64,000 nt of DNA from Moesziomyces globuligerus. Lineage: Eukaryota; Basidiomycota; Ustilaginomycetes; Ustilaginales; Ustilaginaceae. The stretch spans positions 310,001 to 374,000 of the forward strand of contig JARVLF010000012.1 of NCBI GenBank assembly GCA_030849465.1, written 5' to 3'. The position numbers were made by a program, and so were the translations under genes. The notes below the pieces were generated by a model. It did not search any database. It was not told the DNA's origin and saw nothing but the letters and a program-made list of their open reading frames with translations. This document shows, piece by piece, positions 30,777-40,358 of the stretch. The stretch's first letter is position 1; each line of letters opens with the position of its first letter.

Positions 30777-31049
30777 ACAAGCGAGACGGTGTGGAGTCGG
30801 AGCGGTGTTGGTCTGCCCCAAAATTCACGCTGCTGCTCGCGATCCGACATGGCCTCCATCCACTCCGTCTCGCGCTATCACCACCGACTTGACACACTTC
30901 CGACCCATCGTAGCAGCATAGCCTCGCTCGCTACATCGCAGGCTGTCGAACGCTGTGCGCTCTTCCCTAGCACCTCGATGCTGTCGGACGCGTGAGCCGC
31001 ACCCACATCGACCGAAACGCGCATCGGAAGTGTCCCTTGCATCGAAACC
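30115..31049. other. Intergenic region between YOP1 and CENP-I
   Basis: 935 bases containing the YOP1 3' region, a CAG trinucleotide tract (listed separately) and the CENP-I promoter. A frame through the CAG tract would encode poly-Ser or poly-Gln but has no other family resemblance. Confidence 0.5.
30723..30773. repeat. (CAG)17 trinucleotide repeat with one TAG interruption
   Basis: Four CAG units, one TAG unit (30735-30737), then twelve CAG units. It lies about 280 bases upstream of the CENP-I start and appears to be non-coding. Length is likely polymorphic. Confidence 0.95.
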
Positions 31050-34000
31050 ATGCCTGCTCGCGTCGCAACCTCAGATGGCGCCGCCATCGCGGCAGATCGT
31101 CTCATCTCCGACCTCACCAGGTCACTATCTACGTCAGTTCCAGGCGTCGGCACTGCTGACCATCTCTCCACCACACTCCAAGCTTTGCAGCGCCACGCTC
31201 GCTCGTTCGGCCACACATCGCAACAGTGCGAGCAGCTGATTCGACTCGCGCTCCTCGGCCGTCTTCGCGCGCCCCCTGCCAGTGCCGCACCCAGCAAGAC
31301 GAAAGCACCCAAGACTTCCGTGTCTCTCGCCATCCTTCGATGCGTGGTCCCGAAACCGCGAGCTAGGCTCGGCAGACAAGCCGTGCTCGACGTGATCGCC
31401 GCGCTCGGCCCTTCGCCCGGAACCGACGTGGCCAAGCTCTCGGGGCTGCAGAGGGATGGTAGCAGCAGCGGAGAGGGAAGTCTGGGACCAGAACGCATCA
31501 AGGTCGACAGCAAGGTGCAGGTCGCAGCGCTCAAGCTGTTGTGCGTTCTGATCGATTCGCCCTCGGTGCCCCTGTCGGTCGCGGCGAGCTTCTATACGGA
31601 AACCAGCAGCGAGGCCATGCCAGCATCGCGTCGCGAGAGAGACCAGGACGGCCGTGAGCTCGAACGGCTGCACCGCCACGCAGCCCAGTACGCGGATCTG
31701 CCGGGGAGCCTGCCGAGCTCGTATCTCACGCCCATGGCGCGCACGACGCTCGAGAAATGCTACGCGACTCTGTTCCACTACATGGACTACCAGGCGCTGC
31801 GTCCGCACCTCTGCTATCTCCTCTGCCGCATCACCAAGCGCAAGCACGTGCGACACTACAGGATCACCAAACTCATGGCGCTGCGCGCCAATGCGGCGCC
31901 CGACCTCGGCATCTCGGCGCTCCTCTCGACGTATGCCAACTTTTATCCGGATCTGCTCTTCCCAGAACTGCTCGCGGGCGGTGCGGGCGGGAGCTCGGCC
32001 GCAGCTACAGGGCCAGTGGGTCTCAAGTATCCCGATGCAGACTGGATCGCAGCTGTGCTGCTTGCTCACGCCAGGTGCACGCGCCGGAGCGCGGGCAACG
32101 CCGTCGAGTCCGATGCCGAGGCCGAGGACGAGCGAGAGTCTGAAGGCGGCGCACCGCAGCGCGCAGCCAAGAAACAGCGTCTCTCCACCAAGGCCATCAG
32201 TGAAGGCGGTGCCGAGGAGGCAGCTGCGTCCATGGCGGGGGTCGCGGCACTGGCGTCGATCGCCATCCCCAACCTGGTGACGATCCAACCGCTCAACTCG
32301 GCCCAGAAGGCGTTTGGGTCGCTTCCGGCTCTGGTCACCGAGCTCTCCTCGCTGCGTCACCTCGCGCACAGCTTGGACCGCCTCGTGCTGCCCTCGCAGG
32401 CGGCAGCGATGCTGGGAAGCGGATTCGGCGCGCGTCTCATGCGCGTCTCCGTCCTCGCCGGCGCCACGGTCACCAACGAAGACTCGCTCAGCCAGACCGT
32501 GGCGGCGGGACGACGCAGCCGACAGTCAGAGCAAGACGTCTGCTGGGCACGTCTGTCCGACTGGCTCGAGAGCGTGCTGGCCGACGAGCTCGGCGTCGCT
32601 AGCAGAGCGCCGTCACCTTCGCATCGTCAGCAGCTAAAATTGCCCTCGACGGACGCCGAGTTTAAGCGGCTAACATCGCTCCTGCGCCGCGCAAGGGTCG
32701 TCTTCGAGCTCGCCGAGCAGATGCCCTCCAAGCTCGAAGATCTCACGTCGAGCGTTCTGATCGCCATCGCTCGCATCGCTGAGCCGGGACGAGAAGCCGA
32801 GGCTAGCGAGGCGTCGCTCAGGGAAGAGGCATGGTCGGAGAGATGGGACGAGCTGACGCGCGAGGTGCTTGCCTTCGTCCCGCTCGTGACGCCTTCGGAC
32901 ATGCCTTCGTTCGGAGATCGCTTCATGCAGCCGCTCGAAGTGCTGGCGCGCTCGACGCGCGTCTCGCTCGACACTTCGGCCGCGGTGCTGCTCGCCATCA
33001 ACGGGCTTCTCACCAACTGGGGTGTCCGAAAGTGGTCCGACATCGGTAGACGTCTCGACTCCCGCAAGTCCTAGTAAGTTTCTCCCCCTTCTTCCGGCCT
33101 TTCTCGCTTTGCGGTGGCAACGACTGACGGATTTGAAAACATGTGGATCGTGGCAGCCGTTGGGGGATCTCGAATCTGGATGCGTCCGTCGACTTTGCCG
33201 AGCTGATCGCGGCAACGTGCACGCGCGCCAACACGCTGGCCGCGAGCTTGGTCGGCCTGTATCCGCGCCATGTGTGGATGGAGCATGCGGTTCTGTCGCT
33301 CTACGAGAGCTTTGCGCGCCCGCTGGCGGGGATGGGCAGCGTGGCAAGCGTACCGGCGCTGCCGCTGTATGCTTTCACGCTGCACGCCACTACCATCGCG
33401 TCCGTCTCCCGACTCTGCGGCTTGGTTCAGGACCTGCGTCAGGCATTTGAACACCACAATGCAGTAGGACCTAGCCGGCCAAAGGTGGAAGGCGGACTGG
33501 AGAGCAGGATGATCGAGCTCTCGTCGAGCTTCTTTGCAGAGGACAACCTCAGCATCCTGAACAGCAGGGTCACGCTCGTCGCCAACCTCGTCTGGCTCGG
33601 CAAGATCGTGACCGAAGACGAGGCTGTCGGAAGCCTGCCCCCCGGACTCGAAGAGTGAGTAGTCCTCGTTTATCTCCCATGCGACGCCGAGCCCCAGAGA
33701 GGACTCGATGTGCTGACGAATGTCTCTTTACCTTGTTTTGCTGCTAGGTCGGTTCTCAAGGAGCTGACGCAGAGGGGTGAGGAGCTGAATCTCAAGCTGG
33801 CGACGCTGGCTAACACGCCGTTCTCGCGCGCGACGAGCCATCTGTCGGAACGCTTTGCCAATGTCTACAGCGCATCGCACAGCGACAAGTCGGTCGAGCA
33901 GCGCGGCTGGATCCACGGACCCATCACGCCCAAGACGATCAAGACCGCCAGGAGGCATGGCATGCCGGCCGAATGGACGCACACCGACTTCCGCGCGTAT

Positions 34001-34129
34001 CTCCTCGACTGGCTCGACACAGAGGGCGCCCACGGCATGTACGAGCTCCTCAAGAACATCCTCGTCACCTTCGGAAGCCAGCTCAAGGCCATCCGTGGCG
34101 AGGCTCAAGCGGCCACAGCGGCAGTTTGA
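31050..34129 (+). CDS. mis6: Inner kinetochore protein CENP-I / Mis6
   Basis: Component of the constitutive centromere-associated network that helps load CENP-A and build the kinetochore. Three exons: 31050-33073, 33157-33654 and 33748-34129, with introns of 83 and 93 bases (donors gtaagt and gtgagt) and consistent phases, giving 967 residues. The Mis6 signature lies near residues 245-300: LFHYMDYQALRPHLCYLL, then KHVRHYRITKLMALR and APDLGISALLSTYANFYPDLL. An acidic/basic insertion (about 345-385) contains a likely nuclear signal (AAKKQRLS). Without the introns the frame stops at 33072 and again at 33656. The C-terminal exon (GWIHGPITPKTIKTARRHG; HGMYELLKNILVTF) is helical, as in the family. 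Confidence 0.9.
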
Positions 34130-34547
34130 GACCGCGGTCTCTCTGCCTGCGTAAAACAGTATACCACTTCCGCGCGTTGAATACAAGAATGCTGATTCGG
34201 CAATGTACTCCGAGAGACGCAGGCGAGCCATGTGTGCCAGTGCCGCCGGCATGGACGAGGTGGTCGGGCTGAAGCTGAGTCGCGTGCGAGGAGCTATGGC
34301 GGAATGAGCAATTCCCACTCCACATCGGAAGGGCTGCAAGTCGCGGTCTTCTGACGCGTTTCGGCTGCGCAGCATTTCGAGCCTTGCTCCGGAGCCTCAT
34401 CCACTTCCACCACACCCATCTTACCCCGTCCATCCCCTCATCGACGCGCCTCGTAGCAGCAGCGGCAGGATTCATCAGCTCGGATCTCATCACACTCGAC
34501 TGCAGCCCTGCATACCGACGCAGTAGTGCCTCGTCTGAGGAGCCACG
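34130..34547. other. Intergenic region
   Basis: 418 bases between CENP-I and the next + strand gene. It holds the 3' and 5' untranslated regions; nothing else is recognised. Confidence 0.55.
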
Positions 34548-36452
34548 ATGGATCCGTTCGGCGATTCGGATCTCTCTGATGTCTCTGCGCCGCCCACGCC
34601 TGGGCCAACCGTCTCGCCGCGCGCTGCATCGCCAGGACGCGATGCGGGACAGATGTCGAGCTCCGACCCTGCCGATGCTGCGCCTACACCGGCTGGCCGT
34701 CATCCAGCCAAGCGACGGCCCTCGGCAAAATCGACCGGATCGACAGCACAGAAACCTCCTCGGCCCTCGTCATCCCGGAAGAACTCTACAGCATCCAGAG
34801 CTGCATCCGGCGCCGTCTCGGGATTGGACGAGGGTGTCGATGCATCCGCGGATGCGCCGGCGCTGAATCGCAGGGCATCGACACGAGACCGCAAAGTGCC
34901 CGCCAAGCTGCGCTCGCCTTCGCCGCGGCCGGCGCAGGCCGCCAACGCTTCGCCCGCAGCAAGGGATGCGAAGAAGACAGCAGCCGAGGCGCCCGACACG
35001 CCCAAGTCTCGACTCAAGGTCAAGCTGTCCGTCAAGTCCAAGGCGAGTGCAGATGGCACGGCTACGGGCGACAGCGGCTCCTCGCGAGCTCCGACACCAC
35101 AACCAAGCACGCAAGCCGAAGCCAAGAAGCCCACACTCAAGAAGTACGGCAGCAAGAAGAAGCTCAAGGACGAGCTTCGGGACTTGGCGGACGACGACGA
35201 CGACGAGCATGCCAACGCCGCGTCTGCGCCAGAAGATGCTCGAGTTGCGGACGACCGTGAGCCGGCGGCAGAGGGCGGAGATGGCGAAGGTCTCGCCGGA
35301 TCACGGCGCAAGTCGACCGGCAAGCGGGACCGGGGCTCGGGGACCAAGGCAGCGGGAAGGCGGCGGACGGTCATCGCGGATGATGAGGACGAGGACGGCG
35401 AGGGCGCCGGAAAGGCGGATGCGGAGCTCCCGCAGAGGAAGCGAGCCAAGCTCATCGACGGGTCTGCAGGCGGTGGCCGGAAGGGCGCGCGGCCTGCGCG
35501 CAGCAGCAAAAGGACGCTCGACTACAGCGACGACGACGACGAGGACGAAGCGATGGTCGACGCCGCCTCGGACGAAGACGACCTCGACCTCGATGCGGCG
35601 GCGGCTACGGACAGCGAGGACGAATTCGAGCACGAGGGCGGGCAGCGCAGAGGTGCGGGCAAGGCGAAGCCGACCAAACGAGCTGGCGACAAAGCGAGCA
35701 AGGCTGGAGGCCGTGCATCCACGGGAGCGGTGTCCAAGGCAGCTGCGGGAAGCGGGGGCGGGGCCAAGAAAGCCAGCACGGCCGCAGCGTCGACGGGCGC
35801 AGGCAAGGCCATGTCGGCGGAAGCGCGCATGCGCGCCTCGATCGATGCTGCCAAGGATAAGTCGCTCAAGCCACCAGGCGTCGCTGCGACGGGTTCGAAG
35901 CTCAATCCGCAAGCCTCAGCCTTCCGACCAGGCAGCGCGGTGAAGGCCGGCACGGGAGGTGCATCGACGCCGACTGGGCCCGCCTCGGGTGGATCAGCGA
36001 AGCGCCCGACGTCGACGGGCAAGCCGGCGTTTGGAAAGAGCATGAGTGGCTGGGACCAGCTCTTTGGCGGCATCTCTGGCCTCAGCTCCACCTCGTCCTC
36101 GTCCACCCCGACCAAGGCCACGCCCACCAAGCCGGGCGCGGGAAGCAAGCCAGCCACACCAACAGCGGCCGCGGCCGGGTCTGGCATTCGCCCCGACCCC
36201 GTGCTCGAGGCAGCCTCGACAGCCGACCTGCAGCGGCTCCGAGACGAGGCCAACCAGCAGTACCTCAACACGGACGAGTGCTTCGACCTGCTCGCCCACG
36301 CAGACATCATGCTCGCCTTCGAACGCTCCATCCACGCCGAAGACCGCAAGCTCGCCGCACGCCTCCGCCCCGCCGTCTACCGCGCGGGCCAAATCCTCGT
36401 ACCCAAACAGCAGGCCGCACAACCCCAACAGCCCGCAGAATCTGCTCAGTGA
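34548..36452 (+). CDS. Hypothetical charged, disordered protein, probably nuclear
   Basis: Single frame of 634 residues starting MDPFGDSDLSDVS. I do not recognise a family. About 80 percent is low-complexity: Ala/Ser/Pro/Lys-rich stretches with several basic clusters (GRHPAKRRPSAKS, LKKYGSKKKLKDEL, LPQRKRAKLIDG) alternating with acidic runs (DDDDDEHAN, YSDDDDEDEAMVDAASDEDD). This fits a nuclear chromatin- or RNA-associated protein. A possibly ordered part is at the C-terminus: SMSGWDQLFGGISGL, then a helical stretch from about 560 (LQRLRDEANQQYLNTDECFD; LLAHADIMLAFERSIHAED). The gene converges on the permease with only 71 bases between stop codons. Confidence 0.75.
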   Translation: MDPFGDSDLSDVSAPPTPGPTVSPRAASPGRDAGQMSSSDPADAAPTPAGRHPAKRRPSAKSTGSTAQKPPRPSSSRKNSTASRAASGAVSGLDEGVDASADAPALNRRASTRDRKVPAKLRSPSPRPAQAANASPAARDAKKTAAEAPDTPKSRLKVKLSVKSKASADGTATGDSGSSRAPTPQPSTQAEAKKPTLKKYGSKKKLKDELRDLADDDDDEHANAASAPEDARVADDREPAAEGGDGEGLAGSRRKSTGKRDRGSGTKAAGRRRTVIADDEDEDGEGAGKADAELPQRKRAKLIDGSAGGGRKGARPARSSKRTLDYSDDDDEDEAMVDAASDEDDLDLDAAAATDSEDEFEHEGGQRRGAGKAKPTKRAGDKASKAGGRASTGAVSKAAAGSGGGAKKASTAAASTGAGKAMSAEARMRASIDAAKDKSLKPPGVAATGSKLNPQASAFRPGSAVKAGTGGASTPTGPASGGSAKRPTSTGKPAFGKSMSGWDQLFGGISGLSSTSSSSTPTKATPTKPGAGSKPATPTAAAAGSGIRPDPVLEAASTADLQRLRDEANQQYLNTDECFDLLAHADIMLAFERSIHAEDRKLAARLRPAVYRAGQILVPKQQAAQPQQPAESAQ

Positions 36453-36523
36453 TCCACTCTTGGCACGTTCAATGGTACATTGGCAAACTACGTTCGATCC
36501 TGAGGATATAGGGGCGGAAAGGC

Positions 36524-38317
36524 CTAGCCTGTGTAGTCTTCGACTTGGACGGTTTGGTGAAGCATCTCCTGCTGCGAGCGAGCCTTCTTGGCGTCTTCGT
36601 CGGCCTGGAGCTGGCCGGCGACCTGGTGGGCGGCGACCTCCTCGTCGTCAATGTTGGACTTGGGGCCTTCGAACCAGTTGACGCCGCCGTACTTGGGGAA
36701 GTAGTACCAGGCGGTGCTGAAGAGGAAGGTGCCTGCGGTTACGACGCAGGCGTAGTTCATGTCGGCGGCGGCCGAGACGGGGATGTAGGAGGGCATGCAG
36801 ACGATGACGGTGATAAAGGTGAGCCAGATGGCGCTGATCCAGCCTACGGTCTTGGACCAAAAGTCGCCGAGATACCAGCTACCCGGCTTGAAGCGCTCGT
36901 CTGGAGCGAGGAGGCGCGCGAGGATGGGGATGGTATACGCGATCGAAGCGCCGATGACCGAGAGCGAAAAGACGGCTCCGACGGCGACCGAGTTGACCAG
37001 ACCCAGCAGGCAGAGCACGGCCGAAACGGCACTCGACCACCAGGCCGAGTTGACCGGCGTGAGCGTGTAGCTGTTGATGCGGTAGACCCATGCGCTGAAG
37101 GGGAGCGCACCATCACGGCTAAAGGCAAAGATCTGTCGCGACGAAGCGAGGTTCATGCTGGCACCCATCATGAAGTTGACAATGATCATAAAGACCCAGA
37201 TGACCATGAAGCCGGTCTTGCCGACCGAGTTGAGGATGATGGTCGCCATGGGCTGGCCGTACTCGGAGTTGACGATGGGTTCGAGATCGGTGCCCATGTT
37301 GAAGGCGAGCGCGACCATGATGCCAAAGCCGAGGATGCCGCTCGAGACGATGCTGAAGAAGATGCCCATCGGCACGGCGCGCGCGGCGTTGCTGGCTTCC
37401 TCCGAGATGTGCACGCACGAGTCGTAGCTCGCCACCGTCCAGGCAGGCGTCATAAACGCCAGCAGGAAGGCACCTACACTCGACCAGCCCGTCTCGTTGT
37501 ACCATCCGCCAAACGCGTACGAGGCCGAGTTACGATACTCGCTCGGCGTCGCCGTTCCGAGCACGATGCAGAGCGCCACGGCCAGTCCGGCACACAGCAC
37601 AGTGGCGACGGTCTGGAACCTGGCGAGTGCGCGCGTGCCGACCGAGGTCAGAATAGCATGCATCAACAGCACGCCCAGATACACACCGTACGTGTGGCCG
37701 TCCGTAGGCACGTAACTGCCGTCGCTCATCACCGACGCCGCAGCGAGGATCATGATGGCCACACTCCAGTCGATGCTCGCCACGGCCGAGGTGGTGGAGA
37801 GCGTGTTGGCGTAGCCGACGGTCCAGGAGAGGAACCTCCGGTACCTCTGGCTCGACAGCGTGTAGGTCCAGTAGTACAGCCCACCCGAGGTGGGCATCGA
37901 GCTCGAGAGGTCGCCGAGAGCGAGGCCGGTGATGGCGATGAAGAAGCAGCCGACGAGCCAGCCCCAGACCATGCTCACCGGTCCACCGCTGGGGAGCGAG
38001 TAGATGAGCGTCGATGCGATCGAAGGCGCCACACCCATGATGGAAAAGGCAATGCCAAAGACCTCGAGCGAGGAGAACTCTCGCTTGAACTCCTGCTTGT
38101 AACCCAGAGTGGCGAGGAGCTCGGCATCGGCTTGCTCGATGAAGTTCTTGGACAGATGCATCTTGCCGGGGCCCTTACCGGCATGGCCGTCGGCCTCGGC
38201 CGCCGTGGCGAGCGGAGCTACATAGTCGGCCGGCGGGGCAGAGTGGATGATGTCCGAGGACGAGCGCTTGGCATCGTTCGAGTACGAGTCGTTGTTGATC
38301 TTGTCGGTGTTGACCAT
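36524..38317 (-). CDS. APC-family amino acid / GABA / polyamine-type permease
   Basis: Plasma-membrane transporter of 597 residues with about 12 predicted membrane segments. The family signature near the first segments is clear: SSLEVFGIAFSIMGVAPSIA, then LIYSLPSGGPVSMVWGWLVG and MPTSGGLYYWTYTLSS. It continues with TPAWTVASYDSCVHISEEA and NFMMGASMNLASSRQIFAFS, the pattern of fungal GABA (Uga4), choline and polyamine carriers of the amino acid/choline transporter family. The exact substrate cannot be read from sequence. Hydrophilic N- and C-termini contain Lys residues that could be ubiquitinated. No intron. It shares a 2 kb divergent promoter with the aldehyde dehydrogenase gene. Confidence 0.93.
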   Translation of the reverse strand: MVNTDKINNDSYSNDAKRSSSDIIHSAPPADYVAPLATAAEADGHAGKGPGKMHLSKNFIEQADAELLATLGYKQEFKREFSSLEVFGIAFSIMGVAPSIASTLIYSLPSGGPVSMVWGWLVGCFFIAITGLALGDLSSSMPTSGGLYYWTYTLSSQRYRRFLSWTVGYANTLSTTSAVASIDWSVAIMILAAASVMSDGSYVPTDGHTYGVYLGVLLMHAILTSVGTRALARFQTVATVLCAGLAVALCIVLGTATPSEYRNSASYAFGGWYNETGWSSVGAFLLAFMTPAWTVASYDSCVHISEEASNAARAVPMGIFFSIVSSGILGFGIMVALAFNMGTDLEPIVNSEYGQPMATIILNSVGKTGFMVIWVFMIIVNFMMGASMNLASSRQIFAFSRDGALPFSAWVYRINSYTLTPVNSAWWSSAVSAVLCLLGLVNSVAVGAVFSLSVIGASIAYTIPILARLLAPDERFKPGSWYLGDFWSKTVGWISAIWLTFITVIVCMPSYIPVSAAADMNYACVVTAGTFLFSTAWYYFPKYGGVNWFEGPKSNIDDEEVAAHQVAGQLQADEDAKKARSQQEMLHQTVQVEDYTG

Positions 38318-38607
38318 ACCAGCGAAGAAGGATTGAGTTCAAGAAGCGAGTCGGCTTGAAGGAGGGATCAGGAGCCTTTGAACGGCAGGGCGCAGGACGA
38401 GGGATGGTCCGCGAACGGGAACGAGGCAAACGGAGACGTTTGCACAGCTACGCTCATTCACTAAACGGAGCAAATGTAGAGGCGGGCGGCGGGGGTCAAG
38501 TTGACGACCGTGCGAAGGGCTTGGGTCGCGAGAGTGTTGGGCGTGTAAGGGACAGGGCTTGGCTGGCAAAGTATGGCCAGAGCGACGGGCGGTGGGTAGG
38601 AGTGCGT

Positions 38608-38615
38608 CCAATTGG
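38608..38615. promoter_or_regulatory. CCAATTGG palindrome (possible CCAAT-binding site)
   Basis: A perfect palindrome containing overlapping CCAAT boxes on both strands, about 290 bases upstream of the permease start. CCAAT boxes bind the Hap/NF-Y complex in fungi; function here is inferred. Confidence 0.35.
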
Positions 38616-39521
38616 ATTTGAGCGGGCGGGACGGAGGAGGAAGAGGGATAGCAGATGTGCGTGTATAAGAGGGGGTAGTGGAAGAGATGTCGGAAGGGGT
38701 GGTATGGAGCGCCGGCGTGAAGATACGAAGGCGGCGAGGATGGCTAAGGCTACGATGCCGAGACGCAAGGTGTGCGCATGTGAGGGGCGATAAGGGAAGG
38801 CACGAGGGGCAAGGTATGAGAAGGGGCCTAGGCACAGGAAAGCCGTGGGACCGTGATACGGACGGGCGGCGGGGGAAGGGCAAGTGGGTCGGAGTATCGG
38901 TCTGGGTCAAAAGCACGTGGGTTTGACTGTGTCGATGAATCGAGTCGGAGAGGGTCTTAACGAGGAGCAAGTGACCACACAGGTTCGGATCAGGTGCTGG
39001 AGGCACACCAACCGGGGGGACATCATGGGCGTCGAGGCTGCGGCGATAACGATGCGGGAAGGGGAAAGCTGCAGGTGCAAGGCGGAAGCATTGCGGAGCG
39101 GCGGCAACAGTGCCAGTAGAGGGCGAGTCGGAGGTCCAACACGGCAGGATGTGCATTGCAAAATGCGCGCAACCCCACACCGATAACAGCGGTGGACAAG
39201 GTCATACGAGGCGGGCGAGGCGCCTTGTGATCACCGGGCTGAGCCGAGCTCCGAAGAAGCAAAGCCAGTCACACGCAGACAACGACGGCGAGCGGACGAT
39301 AGGCGAGGCATCCTGTGCAGCACCTGTCGGATCGACCAGGGACGAGGAGCAGGGTCAGGTGGCTCACGGAGACTTGATCGGAGGCAAACATGCGGTCGAT
39401 TGCAGCCGCTTGACGAAGGCGAGGCAGTCTATACAGTAGAATGAGCGTGGGCGAGGAGGAGACTGGCTTATCGTGGACGGCGGCGACTTGGGGGCGGCGC
39501 ACCGATGGTGTCGGACGGGGA

Positions 39522-39535
39522 CCAATCACAATTGG
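39522..39535. promoter_or_regulatory. CCAAT-CACA-ATTGG inverted pair
   Basis: Two CCAAT boxes facing each other around a 4-base spacer (perfect 5-bp inverted repeat), 823 bases upstream of the aldehyde dehydrogenase start in the shared promoter. It is the second CCAAT palindrome in this region. Confidence 0.35.
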
Positions 39536-40358
39536 ATGCACCACAAGCGAGGAGAGCGGGACGGCGGATGTTTGTGCGGTTGTCCTGTCCTGGTTGTGCC
39601 GCGGCGAGGTGCGGGGTAAAAGTACATTGCCTGCATTGCCTGTACAGCCGCTCCGATAAGGGCTGTTGGCCACATGCGCACAGCGTGGTTGGGCAAAAAT
39701 GACTCGCTTTTACTTTTAGGCGACAAACGACGACGGCTATTCACGCGTCTTGACGAGACTACAAACCCTATCGGGTGTGGTGTATTGGTCTTGGCGTTTG
39801 CCGTGGCTACAAACCGCACGCGAGCGGACCAGGGTCCTGTCGCCCATTCCATCCCGCTCTTGCCGCGCTGGAGCGCGTTAAGCGCCAGAACGACTGCCCA
39901 CCCATGCCTCCACCTCGTCTAGGTCCTGGACATGGGAGCATGGTCGAGATCGGGAGGCTCTGAGAATCACGGCCATGTAAAGGTGCGATTCGATCCAGCA
40001 GATCCTCGATCCAGCCGTACGCAGCAGGCTCTTTGCCGACAGCCGGTCGATACGCTCTACAAGGCTCGTCAATCTTGGCGCACGGTGTATGAGGCGGCGG
40101 GACGCGCTAAGAGCGTCACGCCTTTCAAGAGACTGGCAATTCCAAGGCGATGCATCGACACGTCGGAAGCGGCGGGCGTTCTTCTAGAATTGCGCTTCGT
40201 CCGTGCCCAGCGTCCATCTTGCAGGGCGCGCGCCCTTTCGCTTACTTGTACAAAACCACGCTAGGTCGGTGCGAAAGGAGATTGTACAACTTGCCTCCTG
40301 ATCATATCAACACGTCGCATCCACGGCTACTCCTTCCATCACTTTCGTCCGAGCAAGA

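Larger units (their letters stand above)
38318..40358. other. Divergent promoter of permease and aldehyde dehydrogenase (2 kb)
   Basis: No gene is recognised. The left part is purine-rich on the + strand, so the permease leader would be pyrimidine-rich. Two CCAAT palindromes are present (38608-38615 and 39522-39535, listed separately). Short frames overlapping on both strands show no family resemblance. Confidence 0.5.

Noticed and set aside
36545..38359. 604-codon + frame opposite the permease
   Set aside because: Charged, repetitive shadow sequence; the minus-strand protein has clear transporter motifs.
38461..39180. 239-codon minus frame upstream of the permease
   Set aside because: Pro/Ser/Thr/Leu-rich sequence typical of a pyrimidine-rich leader; no ATG context or motif.
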